From the NCBI GenBank assembly GCA_027483605.1, contig JAIXUE010000032.1, positions 1 through 46,897 on the forward strand: a stretch of DNA of 46,897 nt, read 5' to 3'. A program made the position numbers and the translations under genes. The notes beneath the pieces were generated by a model. It was given only the letters and a program-made list of their open reading frames with translations. It did not search any database and was not told the DNA's origin. This document shows positions 35,101 to 43,121 of the stretch, in pieces. The stretch is from Cryomorphaceae bacterium (GTDB taxonomy: Bacteria > Bacteroidota > Bacteroidia > Flavobacteriales_D > Crocinitomicaceae). The first letter of the stretch is position 1, and each line of letters opens with the position of its first letter.

Positions 35101-36471
35101 ATGAACGACCCGATTGTTTATTCGCTTATTCCAGTTGGTCTGCTGGCCATCTATTTTGCCATTTTTCAGACAGAAAAGCTCTTTTTGAGCCTGGCCTTCC
35201 TGACACCGCTGTCCATCAATATCGAAGAATACACGAGCAGTTTTGGCTTGTTTCTGCCTACCGAACCACTTCTTTTTGGCCTCATGTTGCTGCTCAGTGC
35301 TTTTCAGATCAAAAAAGGATTTCTTCCGCTGCACATTTGGAAGAGCCCACTCATCTGGGCCATGATCATCTATTTGTTGTGGTTACTGCTGTCTGCTATA
35401 ACGAGTAGCCATCCGATTGTCTCACTCAAGTTTATCCTCGCCAGGCTTTGGTTTATTGTACCTATTCTCTTTTTTGGACCTTATTTTTTTCAGAAACGTA
35501 GTAACCGAATTGCGTTCATTTGGCTCTTCATTGTGGCAACGGTGATTGTGATCATCTATACTTTGATCCATCACTCATTCTACGGTTTTGGCGAAAAAGA
35601 AGGGCACTGGGTGATGTCACCATTTTTCAAAGACCACACAATTTATGGAGCTATTGTTGCACTTGTGCTGCCTCTTGCTGTTGGGCTTTATCTTTATAAA
35701 AAACACAATCCGTTGGTGCAAATGACCCTTCTGACGCTCATCGCAATCATTTTAGTCGGCTTAGTGCTGTCGTATACGCGGGCGGCGTGGCTTAGTGTGG
35801 TCGGTAGTATTGGCGTGGCTGTAGTGCTCTACTACAAAGTTTCCTGGAAACCAATTGCCCTGTTGGCAAGTATTGGCATTATCGTTATTTTGATCCAATG
35901 GGACCGCATTCAGATGGAGCTCGAGCGCAATAAATACGAACACACCACAGAAGCTTTTGATGAACGTCTTCAGAGTGCCGCAAATATTTCTACCGATGCT
36001 TCCAACTTAGAGCGCATCAACCGTTGGAGCTGTGCTATTGAAATGTTCAAGCAACGGCCAATGATGGGTTATGGTCCGGGCACCTATGCTTTTGAATACG
36101 CGCCATTTCAGCGACCAGAAAACCTCACGATTATTTCGACCAATTTTGGCGACATGGGCAACGCACACAGTGAGTACTTGGGTGCACTCGCCGAAACGGG
36201 CTTCATTGGCATGCTGAGTTTAATTGCACTCATCTTTGCGATATTTTACACAGGAATTACGCTCTACCATCGCTTGTCCAAAACCAACAAAGAAGACAGA
36301 ATTATTGTATTGAGTACAATTATGGCACTCAGTACTTATTTCATTCATGCGTTTTTGAATAATTACCTAGATACAGATAAAGCCGCAATACCTATTTGGG
36401 GAATTTGCGCGATGTGGTTGGTTTACGAAAGTGACCTCAGCGCTAGCGACCAATCCAAAGCGACGGATTGA
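35101..36471 (+). CDS. O-antigen ligase/polymerase family (Wzy_C) membrane protein
   Basis: A 456-residue polytopic protein with about 10-12 hydrophobic segments and one larger external loop (about residues 265-350). The motif LSYTRAAWLSVVGSI at about residue 222 and RPMMGYGPGTYAFEY with NAHSEYLGALAETGFIG at about 318-375 are those of the Wzy_C/O-antigen ligase family. Members either polymerise O-units or ligate the glycan to its acceptor; the sequence does not tell which. It follows the Wzz-like gene. Its 3' end overlaps the convergent envC-like gene by 29 bases. Confidence 0.85.
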   Translation: MNDPIVYSLIPVGLLAIYFAIFQTEKLFLSLAFLTPLSINIEEYTSSFGLFLPTEPLLFGLMLLLSAFQIKKGFLPLHIWKSPLIWAMIIYLLWLLLSAITSSHPIVSLKFILARLWFIVPILFFGPYFFQKRSNRIAFIWLFIVATVIVIIYTLIHHSFYGFGEKEGHWVMSPFFKDHTIYGAIVALVLPLAVGLYLYKKHNPLVQMTLLTLIAIILVGLVLSYTRAAWLSVVGSIGVAVVLYYKVSWKPIALLASIGIIVILIQWDRIQMELERNKYEHTTEAFDERLQSAANISTDASNLERINRWSCAIEMFKQRPMMGYGPGTYAFEYAPFQRPENLTIISTNFGDMGNAHSEYLGALAETGFIGMLSLIALIFAIFYTGITLYHRLSKTNKEDRIIVLSTIMALSTYFIHAFLNNYLDTDKAAIPIWGICAMWLVYESDLSASDQSKATD

Positions 36472-37753
36472 GTGTCACAGGGCTTGCACCAACTACCTGA
36501 TGTACCTCAAAATGGCACACAGAAACCCCGCTATCATTGAGCAAGGTGCCAATTGCTTGTTTTGTAGAAACCTTAGACCCCACACCCACAAATGTTTCAG
36601 CCAGGTTGCCATAAACCGTGCGGTATGCACCGTGCTTGATAATTACGACCTTTCCTGCACCGGGCACAGAAAAGACAGTAGTAACTTCTCCTTCAAATAC
36701 TGCTCGTACTCTAGAGCCTCTGTTGCAAGTGATGTCAATGCCGTTGTTGTTCCACTCTACTCCACTGAGGGTTGGGTGGTAATTTCGTCCAAATCTTTCG
36801 GTCACGCTGCCGTTGTCTACCGGCCAAGGTAAACGACCCCGATTGGTCTCAAAACTTTTGCCAATAGCCGCACCTTCTGTAGAAATTGGCGCGGCTACCA
36901 CTTTTGGCGCGGCTGCAGGCGTTGTCGCTTTAGGACTTGTTGTGGTGGTAGTGGTTCCTTGTGATTTGGGCGGAGATTTAGTTGTCGTTTTGGCTATTTC
37001 AGCCTGACGAGCTGCTTCACGAGCTTGTTCTTTAGCGATATCGGCCCGAATTGCCGCATCGATTTGTTTTTTAAGCTGAATTTTCTTGCGCTCATCTTCT
37101 TTGAGTTGCACAATGAGCGCCTGCTCTTCTTTCTTGAATTTTTGATAAGACTTCTCTTTCTTAGACTTGTCTTTTTCAATGAGTTGGCGTTCTTGTTTTT
37201 TCTCTTCCAAGGCCTGCTGTTTAATCAGTTTTTCAGCGTCGATTTGATTGATTTCCTTGAATATAAGTTGTTGGTGCTGTTTGATGAGCGCTGCTTGTTT
37301 TTGCTGAACAGCTGCTACTTTCTTGAGATAACGATTGCGTCTGAGCGCTTCATTATAGTCAGAAGAGGCTAATAAGTACATTACTTTGTTGTAGTTACCG
37401 CGGTGCTTGTAAGCATATAAAAACATTTTGCGATACTGTTGCTTGAGTTGGGTGAGTTTGGCGCGCAGGCGCTTGATCTCCATCTTTTTTTGAACAATTT
37501 TCATTTCGGCGCTACGCACCTGATTATCAAATAGGTTAACCAATGCCTCTCGGCTTTTGATTTGGTTTTCAATGAGGCGAATTTCATTGAGTGAGGCTTG
37601 ACTGTTGTTTTTGACCTTGTTCAATAGCTTTTTGGTATTAGAGATGCGTTTCTCTAATTTTTGTTGTTCGCGCTTGAGTTGGTTTTGATCTTGCTGGGCG
37701 TAGGCCTGTTGAGCCATACACAATAGCAAGACGATGCTAATCACATTTTTCAT
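36443..37753 (-). CDS. EnvC-like murein hydrolase activator with degenerate LytM domain
   Basis: A 436-residue exported protein. It has a signal peptide (1-19, ending AYA), a long coiled coil of Lys/Glu/Gln heptads (about 20-245), a Thr/Pro/Ala-rich linker (about 255-300) and a C-terminal LytM (M23) domain (about 320-430). The zinc site is not intact: the first ligand position reads NNGID where active enzymes have HxGxD, and the second reads VCHFEV rather than HxHFE. This matches EnvC/NlpD, which do not cut peptidoglycan but activate amidases at division. It is the last gene of the dut operon, overlapping the DUF4292 gene by 17 bases. Confidence 0.87.
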   Translation of the reverse strand: MKNVISIVLLLCMAQQAYAQQDQNQLKREQQKLEKRISNTKKLLNKVKNNSQASLNEIRLIENQIKSREALVNLFDNQVRSAEMKIVQKKMEIKRLRAKLTQLKQQYRKMFLYAYKHRGNYNKVMYLLASSDYNEALRRNRYLKKVAAVQQKQAALIKQHQQLIFKEINQIDAEKLIKQQALEEKKQERQLIEKDKSKKEKSYQKFKKEEQALIVQLKEDERKKIQLKKQIDAAIRADIAKEQAREAARQAEIAKTTTKSPPKSQGTTTTTTSPKATTPAAAPKVVAAPISTEGAAIGKSFETNRGRLPWPVDNGSVTERFGRNYHPTLSGVEWNNNGIDITCNRGSRVRAVFEGEVTTVFSVPGAGKVVIIKHGAYRTVYGNLAETFVGVGSKVSTKQAIGTLLNDSGVSVCHFEVHQVVGASPVTLNPSLWIGR

Positions 37754-38570
37754 AGCTTTCTGGTATGACGATGATTAATTCTTGTGGTTCATTGACCTCT
37801 ACGCGTTCGTAGAGAAGGGAAAGCAACAGCGATTTTTTAGGTGTGCGGATGTTGATTTCAACTTTCAAAGGCAAATCGTAGCCATTGAGTTGCTGTCTTT
37901 CTAGATACAGAACAGTCACCTCGGTTGAATCTTCTAAACTCCAAATGCGCGTCTGCTTGAGGGCCTTTGCGTCGTCAGTGAGGTGGTATTGAATCATGAG
38001 GTCGTCGCGTTGTTTGCGGTCTGGTTTTTTGCGATCGCGCTTTTTATGCGTTGAAACACTGTAGTGAAAAGGGTCGTTGTCTACAAAATATTTTTGTGTG
38101 ATCTGGTAATCTAAGGGCTTGCCGTAGATGATCTCTTCAATGTTTTCATATGAAAAATCGACGCCAAATAAATCTTTTAAATAAGCTAAAGAAGCCACCG
38201 TATAACAGCGGTCTCGTTTATTGACAACGCTGAGGGTGTCTTGGGTTACAAGTGCAGTTACTACCGGTATACGGGCATACGTAATGATGGCAGACACAGC
38301 GCTGTCACTCACAATTTTAACAGATGTTTTTACAGAGATTTCGCCTTCGTCTGTAGGTTTGCTCAAATCTTGGTAAGTCAGCGAGAGCTTGCTGTAAAAA
38401 GTCTTGGGCTCAATGCGTGATAAGCTATCGATGCGGTCAATTAACTCTTTGTCCTTGATTTTGGGGAGTTTGTCTTTGACACTTTGCTCTGCAACAACTT
38501 CTTGTGTTTTACAGGCGGTGAGTCCTAAAAACAAAAAACAGAAAGAGCCTAATTTATGGAACTTGAACAT
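37737..38570 (-). CDS. DUF4292 family lipoprotein
   Basis: A 277-residue lipoprotein. The signal peptide ends in the lipobox LTAC with the lipidated cysteine at C20 (followed by KTQEVV). The mature protein, with EPKTFYSKLSLTYQDLSK and later strand-rich segments such as LPLKVEINIRTP, fits DUF4292, which by fold resembles LolA/LolB-like lipoprotein-handling domains; that comparison is from memory. The ATG at 38570 is chosen because it begins the signal peptide; an upstream in-frame start would add 16 charged residues. It overlaps both neighbours by 17 bases, so it is translated within the operon. Function unknown. Confidence 0.82.
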   Translation of the reverse strand: MFKFHKLGSFCFLFLGLTACKTQEVVAEQSVKDKLPKIKDKELIDRIDSLSRIEPKTFYSKLSLTYQDLSKPTDEGEISVKTSVKIVSDSAVSAIITYARIPVVTALVTQDTLSVVNKRDRCYTVASLAYLKDLFGVDFSYENIEEIIYGKPLDYQITQKYFVDNDPFHYSVSTHKKRDRKKPDRKQRDDLMIQYHLTDDAKALKQTRIWSLEDSTEVTVLYLERQQLNGYDLPLKVEINIRTPKKSLLLSLLYERVEVNEPQELIIVIPESYEKCD

Positions 38571-40245
38571 AGGTTTTTTTAGAGATTTTCTCGGAAAGCA
38601 CAATACTGCCCTCTCCAAAATTAAGCGCCTTTTGCCAGCAATTATTGGCTTCTTGTACTTGGCCTAAATGAAAATAGATATCGCCGAGGAGTTCTTGTAA
38701 CGACGCTGTTTGAAGCAGCTTGGTATCTGTTATTTTTTGAATTTCCTGCCAAGCCATTTGATAAGCACCCGACTGAAAAGCTGCAAAGGCTAATTCAAAA
38801 ATCACTTGTGCATTAGACGCGTCTTTTGTCAGGCTTTCTTGCAGGCGCTGCATCGTTTTTGGAAGCTCCATTTTATTGGCCGCTAAAATGTGTAAGTATT
38901 CCAATTCGAGGTCATTTGAACTGATGCTCAGGGCCTCCTTCAACGCAGCATTACCCTCTTCCTGTTTTTTTAATCCTAAGAGCGCACGTCCTTCTTGCAA
39001 ATAGATTTCTGCTAGAAGCGCGTTGTCATTGATTAACAAACCTTTAGCAAGGAATAGATTTTCTAAAGCAGCTGCATACAAGCCCTTTCTGTTGAACATC
39101 ATCGCCTTGAAAAAGAAGGGCAGCGGCTGACTTGGAAACAGTTCGGCACAACTTGAGGCATCTTTGAGCAAGTTGGTCCAGGATGCTTGTTCAAATTCTA
39201 AAATCATGACCTGACTCCAAACTGGAAATAAGTTGGGGTCGCAACGCAAAGTTTGCTGATAGCTGGCAATAGCCGCTTTGATTTGACCAGCAACGTAATA
39301 ATAATCGCCAGCAATGGAATGTGCTTTGGCCTCGTTAGGATATGTTTGGGTCATATACTGCACAAGGGGCTCCAATTTGGGGTCTACAGCAGATTGTGAC
39401 TTATCGTTGACCAACATGATCAAAATATTCATTTTCTGATCAAGGCTTGGGCCCTGTGCAAGGACACCTGCATGTAGGTATTTCTTTCCTTCTTCCAATT
39501 TGCCAGAACGATATAACATTTCACCGTACATCAGGAGCGCCACACCGTTTTGAGGGTCAGCCTCAACAAGGTCTTTGAGTAAACCAAAACCCGCTGTATA
39601 ATTTTGAGTTCTGAAATAGTAATCTACAAGATTGGCAAGAATACTTGGTTCGGAAGCAAAGCGCAGCCTTGCAGCTTCGAGTAAAGCTACGCCCTCTTTG
39701 TCCTTGCCCATCTGCTGTAAAAGACGAAATTTCTCAAGCACCGTATTGGGGTTTTCACCGAGTTGCTTTTCCATTTGCTCGATAAGCGCATACGACTTAC
39801 TCGGTTTGTTAAGCTCTTGATAGCTCTTGAGTGCACCGCTGTAATAGTCAATGTTTTTTGGGTCGGCTTTTAACAAAGCTTCAAAAACAGCAGCGGCATC
39901 TTGGTGCCTACCAAGCTGTTGGTACATAAAAGCGAGTTCGCGCCTGTAATGTAGGTTTTTGGGGTCAAATGCAGCTGCTTGTTCAGTATGAAAAGCAGCT
40001 TCTTGATAGCGATCTTGTTTAAGGTAAATCTGAAAAAGCGCATAATGTACAGCAGCGTCTTTAGGTTGTTTGCCGAGGCAGGCCTTGAAGTCTTGGATAG
40101 CCACCTCGTATTGCTCGTTGAGCATATTGCGAACGCCGCTATGGAATTGCTTGATATAAAGTGGGTCTTGAGAAACTGCAGCTGTCTCTTGTACCTTACA
40201 AGCTACCAAAGTCATGATGACGAGGACGGAGTAAATTTTATTCAT
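38554..40245 (-). CDS. TPR-repeat lipoprotein
   Basis: A 563-residue protein with a lipoprotein signal (MNKIYSVLVIMTLVACK; lipidated cysteine C16) and then tetratricopeptide repeats nearly to the C-terminus, for example AVHYALFQIYLKQDRYQEAA, LAFMYQQLGRHQDAAAVFEA and LLGDIYFHLGQVQEANNCW (each shortened). TPR solenoids bind other proteins; a periplasmic, outer-membrane-anchored scaffold role is inferred. I chose the ATG at 40245, at the lipoprotein signal, over an in-frame upstream start that would add 22 residues overlapping the previous gene. It overlaps the nucleotidyltransferase gene by 8 bases and the DUF4292 gene by 17. Confidence 0.85.
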   Translation of the reverse strand: MNKIYSVLVIMTLVACKVQETAAVSQDPLYIKQFHSGVRNMLNEQYEVAIQDFKACLGKQPKDAAVHYALFQIYLKQDRYQEAAFHTEQAAAFDPKNLHYRRELAFMYQQLGRHQDAAAVFEALLKADPKNIDYYSGALKSYQELNKPSKSYALIEQMEKQLGENPNTVLEKFRLLQQMGKDKEGVALLEAARLRFASEPSILANLVDYYFRTQNYTAGFGLLKDLVEADPQNGVALLMYGEMLYRSGKLEEGKKYLHAGVLAQGPSLDQKMNILIMLVNDKSQSAVDPKLEPLVQYMTQTYPNEAKAHSIAGDYYYVAGQIKAAIASYQQTLRCDPNLFPVWSQVMILEFEQASWTNLLKDASSCAELFPSQPLPFFFKAMMFNRKGLYAAALENLFLAKGLLINDNALLAEIYLQEGRALLGLKKQEEGNAALKEALSISSNDLELEYLHILAANKMELPKTMQRLQESLTKDASNAQVIFELAFAAFQSGAYQMAWQEIQKITDTKLLQTASLQELLGDIYFHLGQVQEANNCWQKALNFGEGSIVLSEKISKKTYVQVP

Positions 40246-41245
40246 GAACACTGCTGAAATCGCCGAGGCTGAGGTCTTTAGAACGGCCGATGTATTGGGC
40301 ATGAGCGCCAATCATAGCGCCGTTTAAATTTACTTTTACAAGCTGTGTTTGATTGCCAACTATACAATTTGAGATATTGACATCGCTAAGGATACTGCCT
40401 TCGCCCAAGGAAACATGCGGCCCAACAATAGCTCTTTCAATGCGCACATTGGGACCAATATAACACGGCTGAATAATGACGCTATCAATGATTTCAGTAG
40501 CGTGATTTTGCAAACGGCCCGCTGCTAAATCGTGTTCGAGCACACGCTGATTGGTCTCAACGGTAACTTCTTTATTGCCGCAGTCGAGCCATTCGTCTAC
40601 CGTTCCTGGCTTAAAAGCAACTCCTGCTTCGGTGAGTCGGCGCAGGGCGTCTGGCAATTGGTATTCGCCTCCTTTTATCACGTTATGGTCAATAAGATAC
40701 TGAAGTTCTTGTTTGAGGCGCGCACCATCTTTGAAGTAATAAATGCCGATCATGGCCAAGTCAGAAACAAAGGTTTGAGGTTTCTCGACAAAATCGATGA
40801 TTGCTCCATTTGCATTCAACTTGACAACACCGAATGCACTTGGATCTTCGATTTGCTTGACCCACAAGATGCCTTCATCTTCGTGAGAAATTTTAAAATC
40901 AGCTTTGAAAAGGGTGTCGGCAAAAGCGACTACAACAGGGCCATCTAATGCTTCGGCTGCACACAAAACAGCATGAGCAGTTCCGAGTGCTTGCAACTGG
41001 TAATGGATGCTGCCTTTGGCGCCCAAACTTGCCGCTACGGCCAATAATTCTTTTTCAACTGCTTCGCCAAATTCGCCCACCACAAATGCAATTTCTTCGA
41101 TTGGTTCTGCACAAACCCGTGCGATATCGGCAACCAAGCGGTGCACAATAGGCGTGCCGCCAACCGGAACTAATGGTTTGGGAATCGTGAGGGTATGGGG
41201 TCTGAGTCTGCTTCCGCGACCCGCCATCGGGACAATAACTTTCAT
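40238..41245 (-). CDS. Sugar-phosphate nucleotidyltransferase
   Basis: A 335-residue nucleotidyltransferase. The N-terminal GT-A fold opens with MKVIVPMAGRGSRLRPHT and PKPLVPVGG (nucleotide-binding signature GxGxRLxP...PKPL), a metal-binding aspartate lies in VVVAFADTLF, and the acceptor region has FVEKPQTF. The C-terminal 85 residues have hexapeptide-like left-handed beta-helix turns (IIQPCYIGPNVRIERAIVG). Such proteins make NDP-sugars (glucose-1-P thymidylyl-, mannose-1-P guanylyl- or GlmU-like); the exact sugar and base cannot be set. Product could feed the polysaccharide genes downstream of it on the other strand. It is 8 nt from dut and overlaps the TPR gene by 8 bases. Confidence 0.86.
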   Translation of the reverse strand: MKVIVPMAGRGSRLRPHTLTIPKPLVPVGGTPIVHRLVADIARVCAEPIEEIAFVVGEFGEAVEKELLAVAASLGAKGSIHYQLQALGTAHAVLCAAEALDGPVVVAFADTLFKADFKISHEDEGILWVKQIEDPSAFGVVKLNANGAIIDFVEKPQTFVSDLAMIGIYYFKDGARLKQELQYLIDHNVIKGGEYQLPDALRRLTEAGVAFKPGTVDEWLDCGNKEVTVETNQRVLEHDLAAGRLQNHATEIIDSVIIQPCYIGPNVRIERAIVGPHVSLGEGSILSDVNISNCIVGNQTQLVKVNLNGAMIGAHAQYIGRSKDLSLGDFSSVHE

Positions 41246-41253
41246 GTATTCAA

Positions 41254-41697
41254 TTATTTGGTGCCGGTACTGCCGAATCCGCCTTCACCGCGCTCTGAGG
41301 AGCTCAGTTCTTGAACTTGAATCAGGTTTACCTTTTCTACTTTACAAAAAACGAGTTGCGCAATGCGTTCGCCATCAGTTATAGTGACTTCGTCGGCTGA
41401 TAGGTTGACAAGAATCACGCCAATTTCGCCACGGTAATCTGCATCGATGGTGCCGGGAGTATTTAAGACCGTAAGTCCTTTTTTGAGTGCCAAACCACTG
41501 CGCGGCCGTACTTGACACTCAAGGCTTTGATCCATCTCAAGAAAGATCCCTGTCGGAACCAAGACGCGTTGCATAGGAGCCAAAGTGAGCGGGGTTTCTA
41601 GGACTGCGCGCACATCCATTCCCGATGAACCTGCTGTTTGATAAGCAGGTACTTCGTGGTGGCTCTTGCTGACAATTTTTACTTTGTGCAAACTCAT
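41254..41697 (-). CDS. dut: dUTP diphosphatase
   Basis: A 147-residue trimeric dUTPase, hydrolysing dUTP to dUMP and pyrophosphate to keep uracil out of DNA and feed thymidylate synthesis. The conserved motifs are present in order: GSSGMDVRA (1), RPRSGLALK (2), [14 protein letters not shown] (3), GERIAQLVF (4) and [11 protein letters not shown] (5). Length is normal. It heads a minus-strand operon of five genes. The ATG at 41697 lies only 4 nt from a perfect -7 box, so the mRNA may be leaderless. Confidence 0.95.
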   Translation of the reverse strand: MSLHKVKIVSKSHHEVPAYQTAGSSGMDVRAVLETPLTLAPMQRVLVPTGIFLEMDQSLECQVRPRSGLALKKGLTVLNTPGTIDADYRGEIGVILVNLSADEVTITDGERIAQLVFCKVEKVNLIQVQELSSSERGEGGFGSTGTK

Positions 41698-41701
41698 CTT
41701 C

Positions 41702-41709
41702 CAAAATTA
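41702..41709 (-). promoter_or_regulatory. -7 promoter box for the dut operon
   Basis: On the minus strand TAATTTTG matches TAnnTTTG perfectly, ending 4 nt before the dut ATG. A TTG lies 15 nt upstream, shorter than the usual -33 spacing. It is divergent from the serS promoter 88 nt away. Confidence 0.55.
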
Positions 41710-41797
41710 GCGCAATTCTACACTCAACCGCGCGATCATTCAAGGAATAATCAACAGCTTAGTATGGACAACATCGGGCATTTTAAGGGTATTTGCT

Positions 41798-41805
41798 TAC
41801 TTTTG
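41798..41805 (+). promoter_or_regulatory. -7 promoter box for serS
   Basis: TACTTTTG is a perfect match to TAnnTTTG, ending 18 nt before the serS ATG. No -33 TTG at the expected distance was found. Confidence 0.6.
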
Positions 41806-41823
41806 TGATACAACCGAGTAGAT

Positions 41824-43092
41824 ATGTTAGAAATACAACGCATCCGTCAAGAAAAAGAAGCCATCCTTTTAGCCTTGGCTAAAAGAAATATAGATGCAAA
41901 CCAAACCCTAGATACTATTCTTCAAACAGATCAAAATTGGAGAATGGCTAAAACTCAACTCGATCAAGTTGCTGCAGAAATGAACCAACTGGCACGCTCT
42001 ATAGGCGAGCTTTTCAAATCAGGACAGCAGTCAGAAGCAAATGCTTTGAAAGAAAAAACAACTGTACTAAAGACGCAAGAAGCCGATCTTAAAGAACAAG
42101 TGAGTACGCTTGAAAACAAGCTTCAACAACTCCTTTATACCTTGCCAAACATTCCCAATGAAGCAGTGGTTCAGGGCCGTGATGCCGAAGACAACCAAAA
42201 CGTTTTTGAAGCTGGTAGTATTCCTCAATTCAGTTTTACAGCTCAACCACACTGGGATCTTGCTAAAAAATTCAAACTCATCGATTTTGAACTCGGCGTT
42301 AAAGTCACTGGGGCAGGCTTTCCATTTTACCGCGGTAAAGGCGCTAGACTGCAGCGTGCGCTCATTCAGTTTTTCCTAGACGAAGCAATTGCAGCGGGTT
42401 ATGAAGAATTCATCTCTCCGCATATGGTCAATGAAGCTAGCGGCTATGGGACGGGGCAACTTCCAGACAAAGAAGGTCAAATGTACTATGTGCAAGAAGA
42501 CGACTTCTACCTTATCCCCACTGCAGAAGTTCCACTGACCAACATCTACCGCGATGTCATTTTACCAGACGCCAATTTCTCCATCAAAATGTGTGGTTAT
42601 ACCCCATGTTTTAGGCGCGAAGCGGGTTCTTACGGCAAAGATGTGCGCGGCCTCAACCGTTTGCACCAGTTTGACAAAGTAGAAATTGTCAGAATAGAGC
42701 ACCCCGACAACAGCGCCAAAGCGCTCGACGAAATGATAGACCACGTCAAGAACCTACTCGAGAAACTAGAACTGCCTTATCGCATCTTGCGCTTGTGCGG
42801 CGGCGACATGGGCTTTGCCTCGGCCATGACCTACGATTTTGAGGTGTACTCTGCTGCCCAAGAAAAATGGCTTGAAGTTAGTTCAGTCTCTAGATTTGAT
42901 ACTTTTCAGTCTAACCGCCTCAAATTGCGCTTCAAAGACGACAAAAAAACAACCCTTTGCCACACGCTAAATGGTTCTGCTTTGGCCTTGCCGCGCATCT
43001 TAGCTTCTTTACTTGAAAACCACCAAACAGAAAACGGCATTCAAATTCCAAAGGCACTACAAGCCTACACTGGTTTTTCGGTCATCAACTAA
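41824..43092 (+). CDS. serS: Seryl-tRNA synthetase
   Basis: A 422-residue class II aminoacyl-tRNA synthetase charging tRNA-Ser (and tRNA-Sec where present). The N-terminal long coiled-coil arm (about residues 30-105, KTQLDQVAAEMNQLARSIGE and LKEQVSTLENKLQQ, shortened) binds the tRNA long variable arm. The catalytic domain has motif 2 (CFRREAGSYGKDVRGLNRLHQF), TAEVPLTNIYRD, and motif 3 (GSALALPRILASLLEN). The length is normal. It starts after its own promoter, divergent from dut. Confidence 0.96.
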   Translation: MLEIQRIRQEKEAILLALAKRNIDANQTLDTILQTDQNWRMAKTQLDQVAAEMNQLARSIGELFKSGQQSEANALKEKTTVLKTQEADLKEQVSTLENKLQQLLYTLPNIPNEAVVQGRDAEDNQNVFEAGSIPQFSFTAQPHWDLAKKFKLIDFELGVKVTGAGFPFYRGKGARLQRALIQFFLDEAIAAGYEEFISPHMVNEASGYGTGQLPDKEGQMYYVQEDDFYLIPTAEVPLTNIYRDVILPDANFSIKMCGYTPCFRREAGSYGKDVRGLNRLHQFDKVEIVRIEHPDNSAKALDEMIDHVKNLLEKLELPYRILRLCGGDMGFASAMTYDFEVYSAAQEKWLEVSSVSRFDTFQSNRLKLRFKDDKKTTLCHTLNGSALALPRILASLLENHQTENGIQIPKALQAYTGFSVIN

Positions 43093-43121
43093 GGCAATGT
43101 CTGGGCAATTTCGACGTTAAT

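Noticed and set aside
36813-37372. Plus-strand frames rich in Phe/Leu opposite the envC-like gene
   Set aside because: Complement of the Lys/Glu/Gln-rich coiled coil, which gives artificial membrane-like peptides.
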